Below are positions 35,705 through 46,909 of a stretch of 64,000 bases of DNA, piece after piece. Position numbers and translations under genes: made by a program. Position 1 is the stretch's first letter, and each line of letters opens with the position of its first letter. This DNA comes from Polynucleobacter necessarius (GTDB taxonomy: Bacteria > Pseudomonadota > Gammaproteobacteria > Burkholderiales > Burkholderiaceae), in NCBI RefSeq assembly GCF_900096755.1, contig NZ_LT615227.1, positions 361,019 through 425,018 of the forward strand. The letters run 5' to 3'. Under the pieces are notes generated by a model. It did no database searches and had not been told where the DNA came from. It was given only the letters and a program-made list of their open reading frames with translations.

Positions 35705-36043
35705 ATGGATCTCGCTGCCTTTCAAAGCATCCTCACCGTTCAAAACATTACCGTGTTTGTATTAGCCATTTTTGTTGGCTACCACGTTGTTTGGAACGTA
35801 ACACCAGCATTGCATACGCCTTTGATGGCCGTTACTAATGCGATCTCCGGAATCATCATTGTTGGCGCCTTACTGCAAACCGAGGTGATCGGCGGTGATG
35901 AAATCACACTCACTAGCATTATTGGTGCAGTTGCTGTTTTCCTTGCCTCTATCAATATTTTTGGTGGCTTTATGGCCACCCGTCGCATGCTTGAAATGTT
36001 CAAGAAAAAAGCCCCAAAAGCTGATGCGGCTGGAACTAAATAA
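35705..36043 (+). CDS. pntAB: NAD(P) transhydrogenase subunit alpha, part 2 (membrane)
   Basis: Small membrane part of the split alpha subunit, 112 residues with about three hydrophobic helices (near 14-32, 44-60, 70-92). [20 protein letters not shown] is the characteristic motif. It lies 24 bases after pntAA and 33 bases before pntB in one operon. Confidence 0.94.
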   Translation: MDLAAFQSILTVQNITVFVLAIFVGYHVVWNVTPALHTPLMAVTNAISGIIIVGALLQTEVIGGDEITLTSIIGAVAVFLASINIFGGFMATRRMLEMFKKKAPKADAAGTK

Positions 36044-36076
36044 ACCCAGAATAAGACCTATATAGAGACCAAAACT

Positions 36077-37444
36077 ATGTCAAACATAACCGCTATTTCC
36101 TATCTCATCTCATCGGTGTTGTTCATCCTCGCTTTGCGCGGCCTATCTTCACCAACTACATCACGCCAAGGCAATACCTTTGGCATGATTGGTATGTTGC
36201 TGGCAGTCATCACCACTTTCTTTATTCCTGACTTCAAACCAGTTATCTCTTTAATTGGCGTTGCGATTGTTGGTGGCGCCATCATTGGAACGATTGCCGC
36301 TAAGCGCGTGCAAATGACCAAGATGCCGGAGTTGGTTGCTTTAATGCACTCTTTTGTTGGTTTGTCAGCTGTATTGATTGCGGTTGCCGCCGTGTTTAAT
36401 CCAGCGCACGACCATACTGGCGCTCAGAAGATCGAGCTCTTTATTGGCGCGTTTATTGGCGCAATTACCTTTACCGCATCTGTTATTGCTTTCGGCAAGT
36501 TATCAGGCAAGGTCAGCGGCAAACCCGTCAGCTTCGCTGGTCAGCATTTACTCAATTTAATCTTGGCCGTTTCCATGGTGGGCGCAGGTATTGCTTACTA
36601 CATGGGCGACAGCCACGCAGCCTTCTTGGCAATGTGTGCGATTGCATTGGTATTGGGTGTGACCTTAATCATTCCTATTGGCGGCGCTGATATGCCAGTG
36701 GTTGTATCTATGCTGAACAGCTACTCCGGTTGGGCGGCTGCGGGCATTGGTTTTACTTTGAATAACCCAGTATTGATCATCGCTGGTGCTTTCGTTGGAT
36801 CCTCAGGCGCAATTCTGTCTTACATCATGTGTAAGGCAATGAACCGCTCCATTCTGGCTGTATTGCTTGGTGGCTTCGGTGCCGAAGCTGCTGCAGGCGG
36901 TGGCGATGATGGCGGCCCTAAGAATTACAAAACAGGTTCACCTGAAGATGCAGCTTTCCTTATGGAAAATGCTGACACCGTCATCATCGTTCCAGGTTAT
37001 GGCTTGGCAGTGGCTCGCGCGCAACATGCATTGAAAGAACTGACTGAAAAGTTAACTCATCATGGCGTGACTGTGAAATACGCGATTCACCCAGTAGCAG
37101 GTCGTATGCCTGGTCATATGAATGTACTGTTGGCTGAAGCTGAAGTACCATACGATCAAGTATTTGAGATGGAAGACATCAACAGCGATTTTGGTCAGGC
37201 TGACGTAGTTCTGGTGCTTGGTGCAAACGACGTAGTTAACCCAGCAGCGCGCACTCCGGGCAGCCCAATCTTTGGTATGCCAATCTTGGAAGCATTTAAA
37301 GCTAAAACCATTATTGTGAACAAACGTTCAATGGCAGCGGGTTATGCAGGCCTTGATAACGAACTCTTCTACATGGATAAAACCATGATGGTCTTCGGTG
37401 ATGCGAAGAAAGTGGTTGAGGAGATGGTTAAGGCCGTTGAATAA
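36077..37444 (+). CDS. pntB: NAD(P) transhydrogenase subunit beta
   Basis: Membrane domain plus NADP(H)-binding domain III, 455 residues. The first two thirds hold about eight transmembrane helices; the C-terminal domain III begins near residue 285 and shows VIIVPGYGLAVARAQH, YAIHPVAGRMPGHMNVLLAE and GANDVVNPAAR. Completes a functional PntAA-PntAB-PntB enzyme. A hairpin terminator follows at 37474. Confidence 0.96.
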   Translation: MSNITAISYLISSVLFILALRGLSSPTTSRQGNTFGMIGMLLAVITTFFIPDFKPVISLIGVAIVGGAIIGTIAAKRVQMTKMPELVALMHSFVGLSAVLIAVAAVFNPAHDHTGAQKIELFIGAFIGAITFTASVIAFGKLSGKVSGKPVSFAGQHLLNLILAVSMVGAGIAYYMGDSHAAFLAMCAIALVLGVTLIIPIGGADMPVVVSMLNSYSGWAAAGIGFTLNNPVLIIAGAFVGSSGAILSYIMCKAMNRSILAVLLGGFGAEAAAGGGDDGGPKNYKTGSPEDAAFLMENADTVIIVPGYGLAVARAQHALKELTEKLTHHGVTVKYAIHPVAGRMPGHMNVLLAEAEVPYDQVFEMEDINSDFGQADVVLVLGANDVVNPAARTPGSPIFGMPILEAFKAKTIIVNKRSMAAGYAGLDNELFYMDKTMMVFGDAKKVVEEMVKAVE

Positions 37445-37473
37445 GATTATTTATCAAAACCATTAAATAAATG

Positions 37474-37494
37474 ACCACCTTCGGGCGGTTTTTT
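37474..37494 (+). terminator. Terminator of the pnt operon
   Basis: ACCACC, a TTCG loop and GGCGGT form a short stem with one mismatch, followed directly by a T-tract. Confidence 0.75.
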
Positions 37495-37547
37495 ATTACA
37501 CTAATTACACCTATCAACCAAGTCATACCACCGTCCAAAGGTTAGTC

Positions 37548-38339
37548 ATGCATTACCTTATTGAAGGCCACCTTAATGTAGTGAAGTTTGCACCCTACAT
37601 ATTCCTTATCTCAATTGTGATTTTTTTGGGTATTGGCTGGTTCTTTGGAAAATACCGGCTTCGTACCTCACAAAAAGTCGTGGTGCGAGACTCTTTGGCT
37701 GCCGCCATCTTTGGCCTATCCGCACTTGTTCTGGGCTTTACATTTTCGAGTGCTAATGACCATTTTGATGTTCGTATTGCCCTCAATCGCGCCCAAGCAG
37801 ATGCCATTGGTCAAGTTTATGAATCAAGCAAGTATCTCAATCCAGCAGATCAAGTCGCAGTGCGAAATACCCTCAAGGAGATTCTTTCAGCCCGTATTTC
37901 CGTTTACCAAAACGTCAAATCATTCGACTCTCTAAATGAAAATCTAGGCCGAGTAAAAGGGAAAATAAACAACCTTAATGAGTTAATAGTGACAAGCATT
38001 GCTCGCGCATCAGGAGTCAATAAAGACTTGGCCGACAAGATCTTAGGGCCTCAAACAGAACATCTATTCGAAGTATTTAAATCTGGAATTCTCAACGCCA
38101 GACATCATCCCCCGGTAATTATTGAGCGCTTTTTATTTGCACTTCTCACAATTGGCGCACTATTAAGCGGTTATGCCATGGCAGTTCAAAAAGAAGAAGA
38201 TTGGTTCTTAACCATTATTTGCCTTGGAATAATGGGGCTTGCACTCTATGTGATCTTTTCCTTGGAGTTTCCGAATGAACTTTTCCCATACGAATCAATG
38301 AATGCCGATTTTTTACGCGTTCAAAAGTTATTGCAATAA
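37548..38339 (+). CDS. DUF4239-like membrane protein
   Basis: Membrane protein of 263 residues. It has two N-terminal hydrophobic segments (about 14-33 and 50-68), a polar helical middle (about 75-185) and two C-terminal segments (about 195-215 and 220-240). The stretch FGLSALVLGFTFSSANDHFD followed by a series of conserved A/R residues and AIGQVY resembles the bestrophin-like DUF4239 family; function unknown. AAAGG lies before the ATG. It follows the pnt terminator, so it probably has its own promoter. Its end overlaps the converging neighbour by 12 bases because that neighbour's tail has been lengthened by a duplication. Confidence 0.7.
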   Translation: MHYLIEGHLNVVKFAPYIFLISIVIFLGIGWFFGKYRLRTSQKVVVRDSLAAAIFGLSALVLGFTFSSANDHFDVRIALNRAQADAIGQVYESSKYLNPADQVAVRNTLKEILSARISVYQNVKSFDSLNENLGRVKGKINNLNELIVTSIARASGVNKDLADKILGPQTEHLFEVFKSGILNARHHPPVIIERFLFALLTIGALLSGYAMAVQKEEDWFLTIICLGIMGLALYVIFSLEFPNELFPYESMNADFLRVQKLLQ

Positions 38340-39077
38340 ATTAAGATGGCATCTATCGCCTCTGATAGGCCTCTGATAGCTGTTGGATAAATTGTCCTGT
38401 AATACATAGGCGATACCATTTGCAATTAAAGACAAATCCTTCTCCAACAGTCTGCTGCTATAAACCCAGCCAGCCGGAAGCTTGAGTTGCTTATCAAGCA
38501 GAGAAAGATCTTGCATGCTTAGTGATGATTCAACAATCTGAGAATAAGACTGCATCACATAAACATCTCCAGCAGGTGAAGTGAGCTCATAAATAGGGCT
38601 TCCTGCTTTATAGATAAAATTGGTCGTCCTGGTTATTTGATTGGGGGTGTAATGCTTGCTCCCTATTAGTTGTTTAAATAAGCTCAGATCAATAGTGGCA
38701 CGTAAATTCATCTCAATACCACCAAAAGACTCTTTAACGCCATTGATGGTTGCGCCTGCAGCCTGAATCTCATCCATCATCCAGTAGCGAGGGCCATTCA
38801 ATAAAACAAATGAAGCATCATGAGTTTTGGCAATCGATTCTTTGCTTAAAGATTTCCACTGGGCCTCAGGGCAAAGGTTAAGTCCTTGCGTATTAAATAC
38901 CCCCACTTCCAGCTGAAGCCAATTACGCTTCCCCACCAAAACCTCGCAATATCGCTGATTGCGCAAGTTCGTTATGCTTTTCTCAAATACTGGGATTGCT
39001 TGTGGGGAAGTCTGGGCGTATGCCGCACCAAAAGACAGGATAAGAAAGGCAGCTATCAACTTGAGGTATTTATTCAT
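38328..39077 (-). CDS. Conserved hypothetical secreted protein with a rewritten C-terminus
   Basis: The 249-residue protein has a clear signal peptide (cleavage likely after AAYA, about residue 21) and no domain I recognise. It carries two Cys residues in the N-terminal half, suited to a periplasmic disulfide. An 11 bp tandem duplication at 38358-38379 lies in its last codons. Without it the protein would end ...NSYQRR at a TAG; with it the frame shifts and adds PIRGDRCHLNLLQ before the next stop, making the gene overlap its convergent neighbour. The body is intact, so it may still work. It lies downstream of groEL but behind a terminator. Confidence 0.6.
   Translation of the reverse strand: MNKYLKLIAAFLILSFGAAYAQTSPQAIPVFEKSITNLRNQRYCEVLVGKRNWLQLEVGVFNTQGLNLCPEAQWKSLSKESIAKTHDASFVLLNGPRYWMMDEIQAAGATINGVKESFGGIEMNLRATIDLSLFKQLIGSKHYTPNQITRTTNFIYKAGSPIYELTSPAGDVYVMQSYSQIVESSLSMQDLSLLDKQLKLPAGWVYSSRLLEKDLSLIANGIAYVLQDNLSNSYQRPIRGDRCHLNLLQ
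38358..38379. repeat. 11 bp perfect tandem duplication
   Basis: GCCTCTGATAG occurs at 38358-38368 and again at 38369-38379. It falls at the 3' end of the minus-strand gene and changes its last residues. Confidence 0.85.
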
Positions 39078-39091
39078 GGGTTCACTGTAAC

Positions 39092-39128
39092 AAATAAAAA
39101 ACGCCTAGTCCTTTGAACTAGGCGTTTT
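39092..39128 (-). terminator. Terminator of groESL
   Basis: A perfect 12 bp stem (39098-39109 with 39117-39128) has a 7-base loop. On the minus strand it is followed by a T-rich run, 38 bases after the groEL stop. Confidence 0.88.
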
Positions 39129-39166
39129 AGTTTCTACAGCCAGAGGGCTGAGGAAATTGACGGCTA

Positions 39167-40825
<1,659 letters not shown>

Positions 40826-40838
40826 TTAAATACCGAAA

Positions 40839-41129
40839 TTACTTCTGTACAACAGCCATGATGTCGTCTTCACGCATCACGATGAGTTCTTCGCTGTCAA
40901 CTTTTACTGTTTGACCTGCATATTTACCAAACAACACGCGATCGCCTACTTTGACGTCAGGTGCGTTTAATTTGCCGCTGTCATCGCGCTTACCTGGGCC
41001 TACTGCCAAAACTTCACCTTGATCAGGTTTCTCTGCAGCAGCATCAGGAATGATGATTCCGGAAGCAGTTTTTGATTCTTGATCTAAACGCTTGATGATT
41101 ACGCGATCATGTAAGGGACGCAAATTCAT
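40839..41129 (-). CDS. groS: Co-chaperonin GroES (10 kDa)
   Basis: Lid of the GroEL chamber, 96 residues, starting [19 protein letters not shown]. The mobile loop lies around residues 17-34 ([20 protein letters not shown]). AGGAGA precedes the ATG. The untranslated leader from the predicted promoter is about 130 bases and carries the CIRCE element at its start. Confidence 0.98.
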   Translation of the reverse strand: MNLRPLHDRVIIKRLDQESKTASGIIIPDAAAEKPDQGEVLAVGPGKRDDSGKLNAPDVKVGDRVLFGKYAGQTVKVDSEELIVMREDDIMAVVQK

Positions 41130-41241
41130 CTCTTCTCCTATGTTAGTAAGTGTTAACTATTTAAATAAACTATATAAATCAATGATTTACAATCTCATTA
41201 CACGCAAATTAGGGTGAATTTACAAATAAACTGCCTATATT

Positions 41242-41268
41242 GTAGCACTCGCATGTAGGGAGTGCTGA
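41242..41268. promoter_or_regulatory. CIRCE operator (HrcA binding site) of groESL
   Basis: GTAGCACTC, nine bases, GAGTGCTGA: each arm matches the CIRCE consensus TTAGCACTC-N9-GAGTGCTAA in eight of nine positions with the exact 9-base spacing. It abuts the -10 box and covers the expected transcription start, so HrcA bound here would block initiation. Confidence 0.95.
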
Positions 41269-41298
41269 TTATATAGGTCTGATTCAGCGGATTTCAAG
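41268..41298 (-). promoter_or_regulatory. groESL promoter, overlapping sigma-70-like and sigma-32-like
   Basis: On the minus strand TTGAAA (41292-41297), 18 bases and a perfect TATAAT (41268-41273) make a good sigma-70 promoter. The same bases read CTTGAAA, 14 bases and CCTATATA, which resembles the sigma-32 heat-shock pattern. The second reading is inference. Confidence 0.75.
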
Positions 41299-41442
41299 GG
41301 CGGATCACCTTAAATTCTTTATGGATTTAAGCCCTATCTATACTGGGGACAGGTAAGTAGGCCTTTTCCTACAGATAAATCAGCCTTAAGCCCTTACCCC
41401 TCCAATCCGTCCTGCCTAGACTGGACAGTCACCGATTGGAAA
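41299..41442. other. Gene-free stretch upstream of groES and the EAL-like pseudogene
   Basis: Together with the groES leader and promoter this makes 313 bases without a gene. It holds an inverted repeat CTTAAAT-N9-ATTTAAG (41309-41331), eleven bases upstream of the groES -35, and a dyad GACTGGACAGTC (41419-41430) thirteen bases before the EAL-like start. Either could be an operator or chance. I see no RNA gene here. Confidence 0.4.
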
Positions 41443-42287
41443 ATGCTGATGAGCCCGAAATCCCGGCTGTACACGCTTGTAAAGGCATGGAAGAACAAAC
41501 CCTTCCAAGAAGTACGAGACGCCTGTGGCGCACCTTGGCATTAGCAGCCAAGCCCTTGAAGAACATCAATCCTGGTCCAAGCGACAAGCGATTAGCCATG
41601 AACCCATATTTAATTGCAAGGGGACAAAACTGATCGGATCTTTATTTAGACCATTAATCACCGCAACTGATATGCAGTTTCTACGCCTTTTTTTATGGAA
41701 GGCCTAGATGCTTCTCTTACTGGCATCGTAGCGGAAGATTTATTCCTGGAATCTTGCCCGTTCCAACAAATGTCATGGCATCGAGCGAGTATGTAGACGC
41801 CATGAGTGATCTGATTTTGAATTCACGCCTACCAGTCGGATTGGTAGCTATCGGACTTCAGTCTATTCCCGAGTACAGCATGTCATCCACATATAAAGAT
41901 GGCTTACTGCGAATGCGCCGTCTAGGAGCGTTGCTGCACTTTCTCAATTTTTCAGGCAGCGTTGAGCAATTGCAGTGGGTGGAAGAGATGCAAATGGATG
42001 GCGTTCATATTGATATGACTCAACTCCGAAACGAGATGCTGCCGTTTGATGCGCTCTCACAAATAAGACGGCCTGCGTACTCATCAACACAAATTTACGC
42101 TAGCAATATTGCGCTTGTAAAAGATATTGAAAATGCCGCTGAGTGGCAGATAGACTATTGCTATGGCGGTTTGATGATGCCCCCATTAAGTAGGCACCAA
42201 ACCTTACAAATTAATGATAGCAGAATTGCTAAAGCCATTTTTTCGCTGCACCCTCATCAACACCCAAACCAAAACGGAGATAAGTAA
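41443..42287 (+). pseudogene. Degenerate EAL-like (BvgR-like) protein, two frameshifts
   Basis: Three frames in succession carry plausible protein: MLMSPKSRLYTLVKAWKNKP from 41443; KKYETPVAHLGISSQALEEH through SLFRPLITATDMQFLRL; then YWHRSGRFIPGILPVPTNVM to the stop at 42287. Removing one C at about 41505 and one T of the seven-T run 41688-41694 joins them into 280 residues. The last part resembles a degenerate EAL domain without the EAL catalytic residues, the kind of protein BvgR is in Bordetella. It directly precedes a BvgA-like regulator and a BvgS-like kinase and overlaps the former by one base. The EAL link is tentative; the gene's broken state is well supported. Confidence 0.6.
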
Positions 42288-42910
42288 TGAGAAAACGCGT
42301 GATGTTGGTAGACGACCATCCAGCTATGCTGATGGCTCTTAAAAGTATGTTGCAAGATCAGTTGTTGTTTGAAATTGTCGGACAAGCCCAAAATGGCGAG
42401 GAATGTCTGAGATCCATGAAAGAAGTAAATCCAAACATGGTGATTCTAGATTTGGATATGCCAAAGACAGATGGCTTCGACGTTATCCGACGCATTGGCT
42501 TAATGCATCCCGAAGTTCGCATGCTGGTGCTATCTAGTATGGATGAGGCGGTTTATGGAGGTAGGGTGCGATCTTTAGGCGGACATGGATTTGTCAATAA
42601 AACTGCTGGGGCCGATGTCATTCTTGCAGCTTGCGTTGCTATCTCACAGGGATACAACTTTTTTACTCACGGAAAAAATGGCAATAGCCCTCTGAGTGAC
42701 AACGATAAGCTAGCCTTAATCTCTGATCGTGAATTGCAAGTCATGAAATACCTCGGAAAAGGCAATACCAACCAACAAATTTCAGACATGCTTCACATCA
42801 GCAATAAAACGGTCGCCACATACAAGACACGAGTATTCGATAAATTAGGCATAAACAATATTGCAGACTTAATTTTGTTCTGCCGCATGAATAAGATTAT
42901 CGAAAGCTAA
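42287..42910 (+). CDS. LuxR/NarL-family response regulator (BvgA-like)
   Basis: Transcription factor of 207 residues with an N-terminal receiver domain (about 1-120; acidic pair Asp9/Asp10, phosphoacceptor Asp55 in VILDLDMPKTD, Lys near 105 in VNKTAG) and a C-terminal LuxR-type helix-turn-helix (about 140-200; SDRELQVMKYLGKG...NKTVATYKTRVFDKLG). All key receiver residues are present. It is the only intact member of a three-gene signalling locus: the EAL-like gene before it and the kinase after it are broken. It may now be unphosphorylated, phosphorylated by another kinase or acetyl phosphate, or simply not yet hit. Confidence 0.9.
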   Translation: MRKRVMLVDDHPAMLMALKSMLQDQLLFEIVGQAQNGEECLRSMKEVNPNMVILDLDMPKTDGFDVIRRIGLMHPEVRMLVLSSMDEAVYGGRVRSLGGHGFVNKTAGADVILAACVAISQGYNFFTHGKNGNSPLSDNDKLALISDRELQVMKYLGKGNTNQQISDMLHISNKTVATYKTRVFDKLGINNIADLILFCRMNKIIES

Positions 42911-42917
42911 AGTAAGC

Positions 42918-45347
42918 ATGCATCGGTTCATTATCTTTTTAGCCCTTGTTGCCTCCATACTGGCAAATGGAACTATCCATGCGCACACTCTAGGCCATGA
43001 AGAGCGGCAATGGATCGATGCTCACCCAATTGTTCGATTTAGCATTCATGAAAAGTATGCGCCATACTTGCAAAGCAAACAGGGCAGCGCAGATGCTGGT
43101 GTATTTCACATGCTTCTTGAAAAGCTAGGGAACTACACTCAACAGCAATTTCTACCGACATGGAGAAAAACAGATAAGGAAGGCTTACGTCAGCTAGCTA
43201 ATGGCGAAGTAGGCTTCATCATTGATCCACCTGCGCTCGATGAGGAGTATCTTCGATTCGGCGCATTATCGGAAGCCATTTTTTGGGGTCATGATGCCAT
43301 CCTTACCAACACCGCTAAGGGGATAAATTGACCCCAATAATGTTGCGTATTTTGATCGCGGCTTTGAGGGCCAGCTTTTTATCACAGAGCCCAATGCAAA
43401 TATATCTAGCCAAATCGACAAGCTAACCTTTGACTTGCTCAAAAATGATATTGACGCCCTGATTCTCCCGATACGCCTGGCTCAGCAATGGATAAAAAAG
43501 TTGGATAAGGTAGAACTGCGTATAGATGGCCTCTACACCAGGGAGCCTTTTGCATATCGCTGGCTCATCTCACATCAGGATGCCCCGCTCAATCAAATTC
43601 TTGATGACTTCCTCGAAAACCTTGATCCAATTGAATCGCGCCATTTATTTGCTATTCACCCCCTAGAGTTGCAGTCTAGTAATAGCCCTCACTGGAACAA
43701 GCTAGCTTGGATTTCAACTCTCTTACTACTAATGGTCGGGACATTGATGATGTGGCGCTGGCAAAGAACGAAAGCGCTTCAAGAGCAAATCACGACAAAC
43801 TTGATTTTTTCTAAGGAGATTGCAGAAAAAGCAAATGCGGCTAAATCTGCCTTCCTAGCAACTATGAGCCATGAGATTCGCACGCCGATGAATGCCATTC
43901 TGGGAGTACAGGAGCTATTACTCACGAGCCAGAAATTTCCAGCGAACGATAAATTACTCTTAAAGAGCGCTTATGCTTCCGCAGAATCACTCTTGGGCAT
44001 TTTGAATCAGGTTTTAGATCTCTCCAAAATAGAGGCAGGAAAATTAACGCTCAATTTAGAGCCTTACTGCCTCAATTCTCTGATTGATGACATTGACTCA
44101 ACCTTCGCAACGGTAGCCAATAAACATAAGCTCGCGCTGTATACCATTAAAGACCCGCGTATTGCCCCCGTCCTCATGATGGACGCCTTACGACTTCGTC
44201 AAATCCTGCAAAACTTACTAAGCAATGCAATTAAATTTACCGATCAAGGTGAAATTTACTTCTCCATTGGCGTATTGGCCGATGACCATGCTGGACAACT
44301 GATTGAGTTTCGCGTTATTGATACTGGTATTGGCATGGGCAAAGAAGAAATCAAGCTAGTACTTCAAGCCTTTGAACAAGTACCAGGAAAAACAGATCAA
44401 ACCAATGGAACCGGGCTCGGCCTTACCATCACCAATCATCTAGTGACATCAATGAACAGCCAACTGTACTTTGAGAGCGATCCTGGATTTGGAAGCAACA
44501 TCCATTTCAGCATTGCATTTCCTCGTACAGGTATGGCAGCGTCGAAGACCGGCGCTGATAGCAGCCAAATACTGCTCTCTAGGAAAATTGTCTCTAATAG
44601 CTCTGTGGCCGAGAAACGAACGCTCCACGCATTGGTAGTTGAGAACCATCCCGCTAGCCGCCACAAATCATATCCTTACAGCTGGAGGCATTCGGCATTG
44701 AAGTGAAAGTCTGTGAAAGTGCATTCATAGCAATAGAGCTGCTTTCAAAACAGCATTTTGATTTACTCATTACCGATCAATCCATCCCAGGAATGCAGGG
44801 GTCTGATTTGGCTAAGAAGATTCGTTCGCTGGGATTTACGGATCTCATCATCATCGGAGTAACGGCAGATATCTATGCTCTAGATTCTCGCCATCGGTTT
44901 TTGGCGGCCGGAATGAACGGGGTATTAATTAAACCGCTTAGCCTAATGAGCCTTAAAAATGAACTTGCCCGCTATTTCAAGATTATTGAAGTTGACGCCT
45001 TAGAAGGCTTACAAAATACTTCGGATGAATATACCTTTGACGCCTTCGCGAATCTCTTAAGAGAAAAGCCAAATCAAGTCGTAGTGATACTCGATGAGAT
45101 TAAAAAAGTGCACGACGAAGTCTTGGAGATGTTACAGAACAAGCCAGTCAATGAGGTCTTATTAAAAAGCCTAATTCATAAAGTAAAAGGGGGTGCTCAG
45201 TTACTCAGCGCTCAAGAATTCATTCAATCTTGTGAACGCCTGGAGAATGAAGCCTCCCTCCCCACAACAATAGAGTCATTTCAACTAGTCCTACAGGATC
45301 AAAACCAGAATATTCTTCGTCACATGAAGAAGTTTTCAGATTCTTAA
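42918..45347 (+). pseudogene. BvgS-like hybrid histidine kinase, two frameshifts
   Basis: Sensor kinase in three pieces. Piece 1 (42918-43331) has a signal peptide and the first half of a Venus-flytrap solute-binding sensor domain. Piece 2 (about 43330-44706) completes that domain, has a membrane helix (about 43705-43750), the HisKA H-box [14 protein letters not shown] and the HATPase motifs [15 protein letters not shown] and GTGLGLTI. Piece 3 (about 44665-45347) has a receiver (phosphoacceptor in LLITDQSIPGM) and an HPt-like end. The joins need removal of one T at 43328-43329 and of one CA of the CACA at 44662-44665; the result is 808 residues. The receiver's acidic pair reads E-N in VVENHPASR, another possible loss. 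Partner of the preceding regulator. Confidence 0.88.
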
Positions 45348-45388
45348 GTAATTTTGATATCTGATAGCGGGGGTTTATTCTATGGGGG

Positions 45389-46909
45389 ATGCGACACTTT
45401 TTTAAATGCCTTCGTAAACCCACTTTAGCCGCCCTAACGGTCTGTGCTGGCTTACTCACCCCTTCAGTTCATGCGGATGATGTCAATGGATCCATTCCCA
45501 AGGCAGTAAGCAATAGCCTAGAGCGCAATCAAATCCCAAAAGACTCCATCAGCATTTCGGTCATTGAAATCGAACCCAGCAACCCAGGGAAATATGTTGG
45601 CAAGAGCGTTTTAGATTGGCGTGCAGCAGAGGCCATGAAGCTAGTAACAACGCTTACGGGCCTAGACATTCTGGGATCTAAATATCGCTGGCACACCAAT
45701 ATATATACCGATGGACTGATTCGACAAGGAACACTGAAGGGCAACTTGTATTTACAAGGCACAGGTGATCCAAAGCTTATTCTAGAGGAGCTGGCTAAGC
45801 TCATGAAAGAATTGCAGAATCTGGGAATACAAAAAATTGATGGCAATTTATTCTTTGATCGTAGTGCCTATGCGCCAAGCGTCATGGAACACAATACGAT
45901 CGACGGTGAGTCGCTGCGCGCGTACAACGTTCCGCCGGATCCTTTGCTTTATGCATTTAGAACGCTCTCCTTTCAGCTAGGTAAATCGCGTACTGCCGAC
46001 TTCATAGATGTCAACTACACACCCACTCTATCGGGGCTAAAAATTGATAACCAAATGCAATTGGTTGATCGGTCATGTGACAGCTGGAAAAGTAATATCC
46101 AATTTAATCTTGACCCAGAGGGTGGAAGTGGCACTAGCCAACTATTGACTGCACAATTCTCTGGCGCATTTCCAAGCGGTTGTAAAGGCGTTAATTACAA
46201 CGTAGTTGCTCTGGATGCCGATACATTTTTGACCCAAGGATTTACTGCTGCCTGGGAATTAGCTGGTGGAAGCTGGGTGCAGCCACCAATTGGTAAAAAT
46301 GCTACGGCACCACTTGCGGCCCGCTTACTACTGTAATATGAAGGCATCACCCTGGGTGAGGATGTGCAGGATATTAACAAGTACTCCAATAATGTCATGG
46401 CTCGTCAGGTCCTCTTAACGCTGGCATTGGAAAAAATGGGTAAGCCTGCCACTACCGCCAACGGAGAATTGGTTATTCAAAGTTGGCTCAAGCAGAATGG
46501 CCTTGGTTTCTCTGGCCTGGTAATTGAAAATGGCTCTGGACTCTCTCGCAATGAAGCGATTACTGCAGGGAATATGAACCAACTACTATTAACCGCGCGT
46601 AATCTGCCAGTGGGAGATATCTTCTACAACAGCCTGCCAATTGCCGGAACTGATGGCACGATGCGCAATCGCTTAATGACACAACTCAGAAAATTTTTAC
46701 ATCTTAAGAAAAAACCTGAGGCCAGAATTAAAACCGGATCACTAGCAGATGTGCGCGCTATCTCAGGCTATGTATTGAGCAAATCCGGAAAGATGTATGC
46801 GGTAACTTCTTTTATTAACCGCCCCAATGCATGGAGAGGTCTTGAGGCACATGATCAGTTATTGACGTGGCTGCTTGAGGATGGTCCAGAACCAAAACAC
46901 GCGCGCTGA
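45389..46909 (+). pseudogene. dacB: D-alanyl-D-alanine carboxypeptidase/endopeptidase (PBP4), dead
   Basis: Peptidase family S13 enzyme that trims peptidoglycan cross-links in the periplasm. A signal peptide (cleavage near HADD, about residue 30), the SxN motif in KYSNNVMARQ and the KTG motif in ARIKTGSLAD are present. Two lesions are seen. An in-frame TAA at 46334-46336 interrupts the gene at codon 316, after which the same frame continues YEGITLGED to the end. Also, where the family has a PASTMK-like SxxK site, this protein has WRAAEAMKLVTT, so the nucleophilic Ser is missing, which fits an in-frame deletion of about six codons between short repeats around 45633-45640. The product is inactive even with readthrough. 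Its end overlaps sua5 by 55 bases. Confidence 0.85.

Noticed and set aside
34550-36043. Transhydrogenase alpha subunit in two genes
   Set aside because: A split pntAA/pntAB is the usual arrangement in many bacteria; both parts have starts and complete domains.
41346-41365. Small hairpin GTAGG...CCTAC upstream of groES
   Set aside because: Only five base pairs and no T-tract; indistinguishable from chance in AT-rich DNA.
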